From assembly GCF_900187105.1 (NCBI RefSeq), contig NZ_LT906482.1:682001-746000 (forward strand): a stretch of DNA of 64,000 nt, written 5' to 3'. The stretch is from Eikenella corrodens. Lineage in GTDB: Bacteria; Pseudomonadota; Gammaproteobacteria; Burkholderiales; Neisseriaceae. Position numbers and translations under genes: made by a program. The notes beneath the pieces are model-generated. The model was not told the DNA's origin, did no database searches, and saw only the letters and a list, made by a program, of their open reading frames with translations. Shown here piece by piece: positions 62,856 to 64,000 of this stretch; the stretch's first letter is position 1, and each line of letters begins with the position of its first letter.

Positions 62856-64000
62856 TTATTTCAACTCGAATGGCAAGCCTTGTTCAAAATAGCTATTGAT
62901 GCTGTTTAAAAACGGCTGCCACGATTGGAAAATTGCTTCAGCAAGTTTACCTGTACTCACATCTTGCCATGTTTTAGGTGTCCAATTTTCCAAATGGGGC
63001 TCGCGATAGTATTTCCAAGCCAACCACCATTTGTTACGCTTAGTGCCCTCTAGTTGGGCAATTTCAGTTAAGTAATTGCCTAAAGATTGATATGTAGCTT
63101 CAGTTACTCCATCTTTATAACACCGAATACCATAGTAGATCTTTTTAAACACTGGCTCCTGACTTTCCAGCGTAATACTGATAGCATCTGTTTCATGAAA
63201 AAAACCAATCATTGCATACCTAGCATAAATAGAATTTGACCTGCCTATTTTCCATCCGTTATTAGCTAATTCAGGGTAGGCTTCTATACATTTTTCTTGT
63301 AACTGCTGGACTAGTGTTTCAGTCAAGTAATCATAAATTGCCTCTTTTTGATTCATGAGTGTTAATGCACTAATAAGCAGATTCTTATCTTTGATAATTT
63401 GTTTGATCAATTCATCAGATCGTTCTATTTTCCCCATAATCTCTTCTTTCAAAAAACGTTGGAAATAAACGGTAAATTCTTTCAAGGCAGGAGCAACTAT
63501 CGGTGTATCTGCCAACCATTCTATGATTTGTCCGGCAGACAGTACGCTGGCTTGGCGATTGTTTAATAAGTCTTGCCATTCTTCCTCGCTAACAGACTCT
63601 TGACTTGGGTTATCTCCCCAGACAGGCAAATAAACAATATGGCAGTTTTCCGCGGAAGCATAGCATTGGAGATCTTGCCAATAGTCGGCTATTTGTTCGT
63701 TTTGGTCGCCTGCACCTCGTAGTTTGTTTTCAATAGAAACTACCCATTTCCTTTTTCCTTTTAGGCTACCTGAAAGCCAAATATCGTGGCGGCGCATACT
63801 GTCCTGAAGCATTTTTTCACAAACAACTTCCACCTTATCGTAGGCCAGGAAATCGCTACGCCCGATGGCCTTGAGAAAGCTATTGAGAAATAAATCGCGC
63901 TGGCCGTGTGTTTCCTCAGGGTTCAGCAGAAAAGCGAGAATATCAGATACGCCTGTTTCATCTGTTTTCAGAAAACGCAGCGGATTAAAGCGGTTGGCAT
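62856..64000 (-). CDS. PD-(D/E)XK nuclease superfamily protein (partial)
   Basis: An open frame runs from the stop at 62856 past the right edge (no start in the window), giving at least 381 residues. The first visible part, ANRFNPLRFLKTDETG and SDILAFLLNPEETHGQRDLF, with the charged core VVSIENKLRGAGDQNEQIAD (E-x-K), matches PDDEXK_4-type proteins (PF14281). The following DYWQDLQCYAS and a long helical C-terminus also fit. An eikDUS is inside the frame (WLSGSLKGKRK). The function in bacteria is not established; the family is near restriction/defence nucleases. A GTG at 63833 could be an internal start but the frame is continuous upstream. Confidence 0.8.
   Translation of the reverse strand, partial: ANRFNPLRFLKTDETGVSDILAFLLNPEETHGQRDLFLNSFLKAIGRSDFLAYDKVEVVCEKMLQDSMRRHDIWLSGSLKGKRKWVVSIENKLRGAGDQNEQIADYWQDLQCYASAENCHIVYLPVWGDNPSQESVSEEEWQDLLNNRQASVLSAGQIIEWLADTPIVAPALKEFTVYFQRFLKEEIMGKIERSDELIKQIIKDKNLLISALTLMNQKEAIYDYLTETLVQQLQEKCIEAYPELANNGWKIGRSNSIYARYAMIGFFHETDAISITLESQEPVFKKIYYGIRCYKDGVTEATYQSLGNYLTEIAQLEGTKRNKWWLAWKYYREPHLENWTPKTWQDVSTGKLAEAIFQSWQPFLNSINSYFEQGLPFELK

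Noticed and set aside
1-64000. CRISPR arrays
   Set aside because: Repeated 12-mers are all DUS or DUS-linked modules; there is no regular repeat-spacer array.

Overview
The window is chromosomal DNA of a member of the Neisseriaceae, most likely an Eikenella species. The main evidence is the 12-mer AGGCTACCTGAA, which occurs dozens of times on both strands, often as closely spaced inverted pairs just after genes. It is the DNA uptake sequence dialect described for Eikenella (eikDUS). Two short repeats with the ends and length of neisserial Correia elements, a PilB/PilC/PilD type IV pilus locus and betaproteobacterial core genes fit this. Genes are dense and GC-rich, with AT-rich islands at about 3.7-7.2 kb (serine catabolism), 55.4-58.9 kb (insertion sequences and phage remnants) and 62.8-64 kb (a nuclease-like gene).

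Layout. 1-15.6 kb: end of phoH; a Tat-type SGNH lipoprotein; glycine cleavage gcvH and gcvT; L-serine dehydratase and serine permease (sdaA, sdaC); an Lrp-type regulator; tpx and a membrane thioredoxin; murJ; luxS. 15.6-23.36 kb: a deleted Mu-like transposable prophage inserted in a DUS hairpin. It keeps a repressor, a Ner-like protein, a MuA N-terminal fragment, a tail-tube protein and one 1,399-residue reading frame that joins a tape-measure protein, a structural protein and the C-terminal part of an adenine methylase. 23.4-32.5 kb: polyamine ABC transporter potA-potH-potI, two Correia-like elements, an OmpA-like protein and a large autotransporter. 32.8-43.7 kb: coaBC, an IS481-type element, rpsO, an rRNA methyltransferase, a PTS IIC-like permease, anaerobic ribonucleotide reductase nrdD-nrdG behind paired NrdR-like boxes, a secreted three-repeat cysteine protein and fumC. 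43.9-53.1 kb: tRNA-Asp, tRNA-Val, recJ, then pilB-pilC-pilD-coaE-zapD-yacG and rlmD. 53.2-58.9 kb: mobile DNA, with an IS5-type element inside a DUS, thyA, an IS1016-type element that splits a small membrane-protein gene, a filamentous-phage fragment and an IS110/Piv recombinase. 59-64 kb: a homoserine kinase with an extra C-terminal domain, adhP, an EamA-type exporter and a PD-(D/E)XK nuclease-like gene that runs off the window.

How it works together. The serine genes and gcvT/gcvH form a serine-glycine catabolic cluster. nrdDG and adhP point to anaerobic or microaerobic life. The pilus genes and DUS belong to natural transformation. The most distinctive observation is that mobile elements have landed in uptake sequences or DUS-linked repeats: the Mu-like prophage and the IS5 element each split a DUS, and one Correia-like element splits a DUS-linked repeat. 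The sdaC-sdaA interval carries a Neisseria-like DUS variant and may have been imported from a relative that uses another dialect.
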